Of a DNA stretch of 64,000 bases, positions 62,753-64,000 are shown one piece after another. Position 1 is the first letter of the stretch, and each line of letters starts with the position of its first letter. A program made the position numbers and the translations under genes. The stretch comes from Coprobacter secundus (GTDB taxonomy: Bacteria > Bacteroidota > Bacteroidia > Bacteroidales > Coprobacteraceae). A model generated the notes under the pieces. That model was not told where the DNA came from. It was given only the letters and a program-made list of their open reading frames with translations, and made no database searches. The stretch is taken from NCBI GenBank assembly GCA_000803105.1, contig JTDA01000015.1:1-64000 (forward strand). Direction: 5' to 3'.

Positions 62753-63670
62753 ATGCCATTAAATATTCCGGTCAATTTACCGGCAGTCGAACTGCTGAAA
62801 AATGAAAATATTTTTGTGATGGATGACTTACGGGCGTCTTCTCAGGATATACGTCCGTTGCGTATTGTTATTCTTAATTTGATGCCGTTGAAAATAACGA
62901 CCGAGACGGACTTGATACGGTTGTTGTCGAATACGCCATTGCAGGTAGAAATTGATTTTCTGAAAACGGCATGTCATACTTCTAAAAATACACCGGTGGA
63001 ACATATGCAGATGTTCTATAAGGAGTTTGACAGGGTTCGTAACGAGACTTATGATGGTATGATAATAACGGGTGCACCGGTAGAATTGATGGACTTCGAA
63101 GAGGTGGATTATTGGGATGAGGTAACGGAAATTTTTGATTGGGCTCGTACGCATGTTACTTCTACTTTATATATTTGCTGGGCGGCTCAGGCAGGCTTGT
63201 ACCATTTTTATGGTGTTCCGAAGTATAAACTGGAAAAAAAGATGTTCGGAGTATTCAAACATAAGGTGAATGATGTGCAGAATCCTATTTTTCGAGGGTT
63301 TGATGATGAGTTTTATGTGCCGCACAGCCGACATACAGAGGTACGGGCAGAGGATATACGCCGTATTCAGGAGTTGTCCATAGTATCCGAATCGGAAGAG
63401 TCGGGGGTGTATATGGTGATGGCTCGCGGTGGCCGGGAGTTTTTTATTACAGGTCATTCCGAATATTCTCCTTATACTTTGGACGGGGAATACCGACGGG
63501 ACGTATCGAAAGGTCTCGATATAGATTTACCGAAAAATTATTATAGAGATAATAATCCGGAAAAGGAACCTGTTGTGCGTTGGAGGGGACATGCGAACTT
63601 GCTGTTCTCGAACTGGCTCAACTATTTTGTATATCAACAGACACCTTACGATATCAGGGAGATAAAATGA
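62753..63670 (+). CDS. metA: homoserine O-acyltransferase MetA (predicted acetyl-specific)
   Basis: It activates homoserine as the first step of methionine synthesis. It has the class-I glutamine-amidotransferase-like fold, and the catalytic triad aligns with that of the E. coli enzyme: C142 (YICWAAQAG), H235 and E237 (FITGHSEY). In this family a Glu at position 111 favours acetyl-CoA and a Gly favours succinyl-CoA. This protein has E111 (APVELMD), so it is predicted to be a homoserine O-acetyltransferase despite the usual succinyltransferase name. The length of 305 aa is normal. Its stop overlaps the next ATG as ATGA. Confidence 0.95.
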   Translation: MPLNIPVNLPAVELLKNENIFVMDDLRASSQDIRPLRIVILNLMPLKITTETDLIRLLSNTPLQVEIDFLKTACHTSKNTPVEHMQMFYKEFDRVRNETYDGMIITGAPVELMDFEEVDYWDEVTEIFDWARTHVTSTLYICWAAQAGLYHFYGVPKYKLEKKMFGVFKHKVNDVQNPIFRGFDDEFYVPHSRHTEVRAEDIRRIQELSIVSESEESGVYMVMARGGREFFITGHSEYSPYTLDGEYRRDVSKGLDIDLPKNYYRDNNPEKEPVVRWRGHANLLFSNWLNYFVYQQTPYDIREIK

Positions 63671-64000
63671 CGGTACGACGTAAGATAGAGTTGTTGTCTC
63701 CCGCGAAAAATGTGGATATCGGGATAGAGGCTATAAACCACGGTGCGGATGCGGTGTATATCGGGGCTCCGAGATTTGGTGCCCGGGCTTCTGCGGGGAA
63801 TAGTGTGGAAGATATCGAGCGTTTGGCAGCTTATGCTCATAGCTTCGGAACTCGTGTATATGTGGCATTGAATACGATATTGCGTGATGATGAGCTGGAG
63901 GAGGCAAGGACGATTGTGTATGAGTTGTATAATGCGGGGGCGGATGCTTTGATTGTGCAGGATATGGGTCTTTTGCAGTTGGATTTGCCACCTATTGCTT
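63667..64000 (+). CDS. U32 family peptidase (partial, runs off the window)
   Basis: The ATG overlaps the metA stop as ATGA, so translation is probably coupled. The visible 111 residues start MTVRRKIELLSPAKN and include DAVYIGAPRFGARA, NTILRDDELEEA and GADALIVQDMG. These are the typical N-terminus of the U32 collagenase-like/tRNA-hydroxylation (TrhP) protein family. The catalytic part and the end lie beyond the window. Assignment is to the family; the role (protease or tRNA 5-hydroxyuridine pathway) is not decided here. Confidence 0.9.
   Translation, partial: MTVRRKIELLSPAKNVDIGIEAINHGADAVYIGAPRFGARASAGNSVEDIERLAAYAHSFGTRVYVALNTILRDDELEEARTIVYELYNAGADALIVQDMGLLQLDLPPIA

Noticed and set aside
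1..64000. CRISPR arrays, tRNA or rRNA genes, insertion sequences, integrases
   Set aside because: None was seen by reading the sequence. A dedicated scan (tRNA finder, IS search) could still find a short element that I missed.

Overview
The window is a Bacteroidales (Bacteroidota) chromosome segment. The evidence is SusC/SusD pairs, hybrid two-component regulators with two-component propellers, Bacteroidota lipoboxes, many type IX secretion (T9SS) sorting tails, and promoter-like -7 elements of the TAnnTTTG type. A gut or oral Barnesiellaceae/Coprobacter-like or Dysgonomonas-like genome would fit, but I cannot fix the genus. No tRNA, rRNA, CRISPR, insertion sequence or phage gene was seen.

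Layout. (1) About 0.25-5.6 kb, + strand: housekeeping and hypothetical genes (D-Ala-D-Ala carboxypeptidase, acidic conserved protein, RsmI, coiled-coil lipoprotein, an unknown protein and a TIGR04076-like protein). (2) 5.7-35.0 kb, all - strand: one very large polysaccharide utilization locus (PUL 1). In transcription order it holds a GH2 enzyme, an ELWxxDGT-repeat T9SS protein, SusC, SusD, a surface glycan-binding lipoprotein, a small T9SS protein, a LamG-LamG-TIG-GDPD protein, two tandem BNR-propeller/CBM9-like T9SS proteins, a hybrid two-component system (HTCS), a GH78 alpha-L-rhamnosidase broken by a 17-bp tandem duplication, an aldose 1-epimerase lipoprotein and two GH43 enzymes. The enzyme set suggests a rhamnose- and arabinose/galactose-containing glycan, possibly with a phosphodiester substituent. 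(3) 35.6-42.2 kb, - strand: NigD-like lipoprotein, an ECF sigma factor with a membrane/beta-barrel partner, and the serine genes serC, serA and a DUF1015 gene. (4) 42.5-62.6 kb: PUL 2. On the + strand are a heparinase II/III-like lyase, a GLUG-repeat protein, SusC, SusD, a DUF5017-like lipoprotein, a second heparinase-like lipoprotein, a GH88 unsaturated uronyl hydrolase and, after the regulator, an acetyl-xylan-esterase-like hydrolase. A second GLUG protein diverges from it on the - strand, and a - strand HTCS is split by a +1 shift in an A7 run. Lyase plus GH88 points to a uronic-acid-containing polysaccharide such as a glycosaminoglycan. (5) The right end holds metA and the start of a U32 peptidase.

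The most striking structural signals are three. First, a 375-bp perfect inverted repeat (about 450 bp with few mismatches) lies inside the two GLUG genes and brackets the first lyase and the PUL 2 upstream region, so recombination could invert the segment and swap promoters. Second, the exact 17-bp duplication breaks an otherwise intact GH78. Third, the A7 homopolymer frameshift sits exactly between the sensor and kinase halves of the PUL 2 regulator. Together they suggest that both PULs may be subject to reversible or recent switching off.
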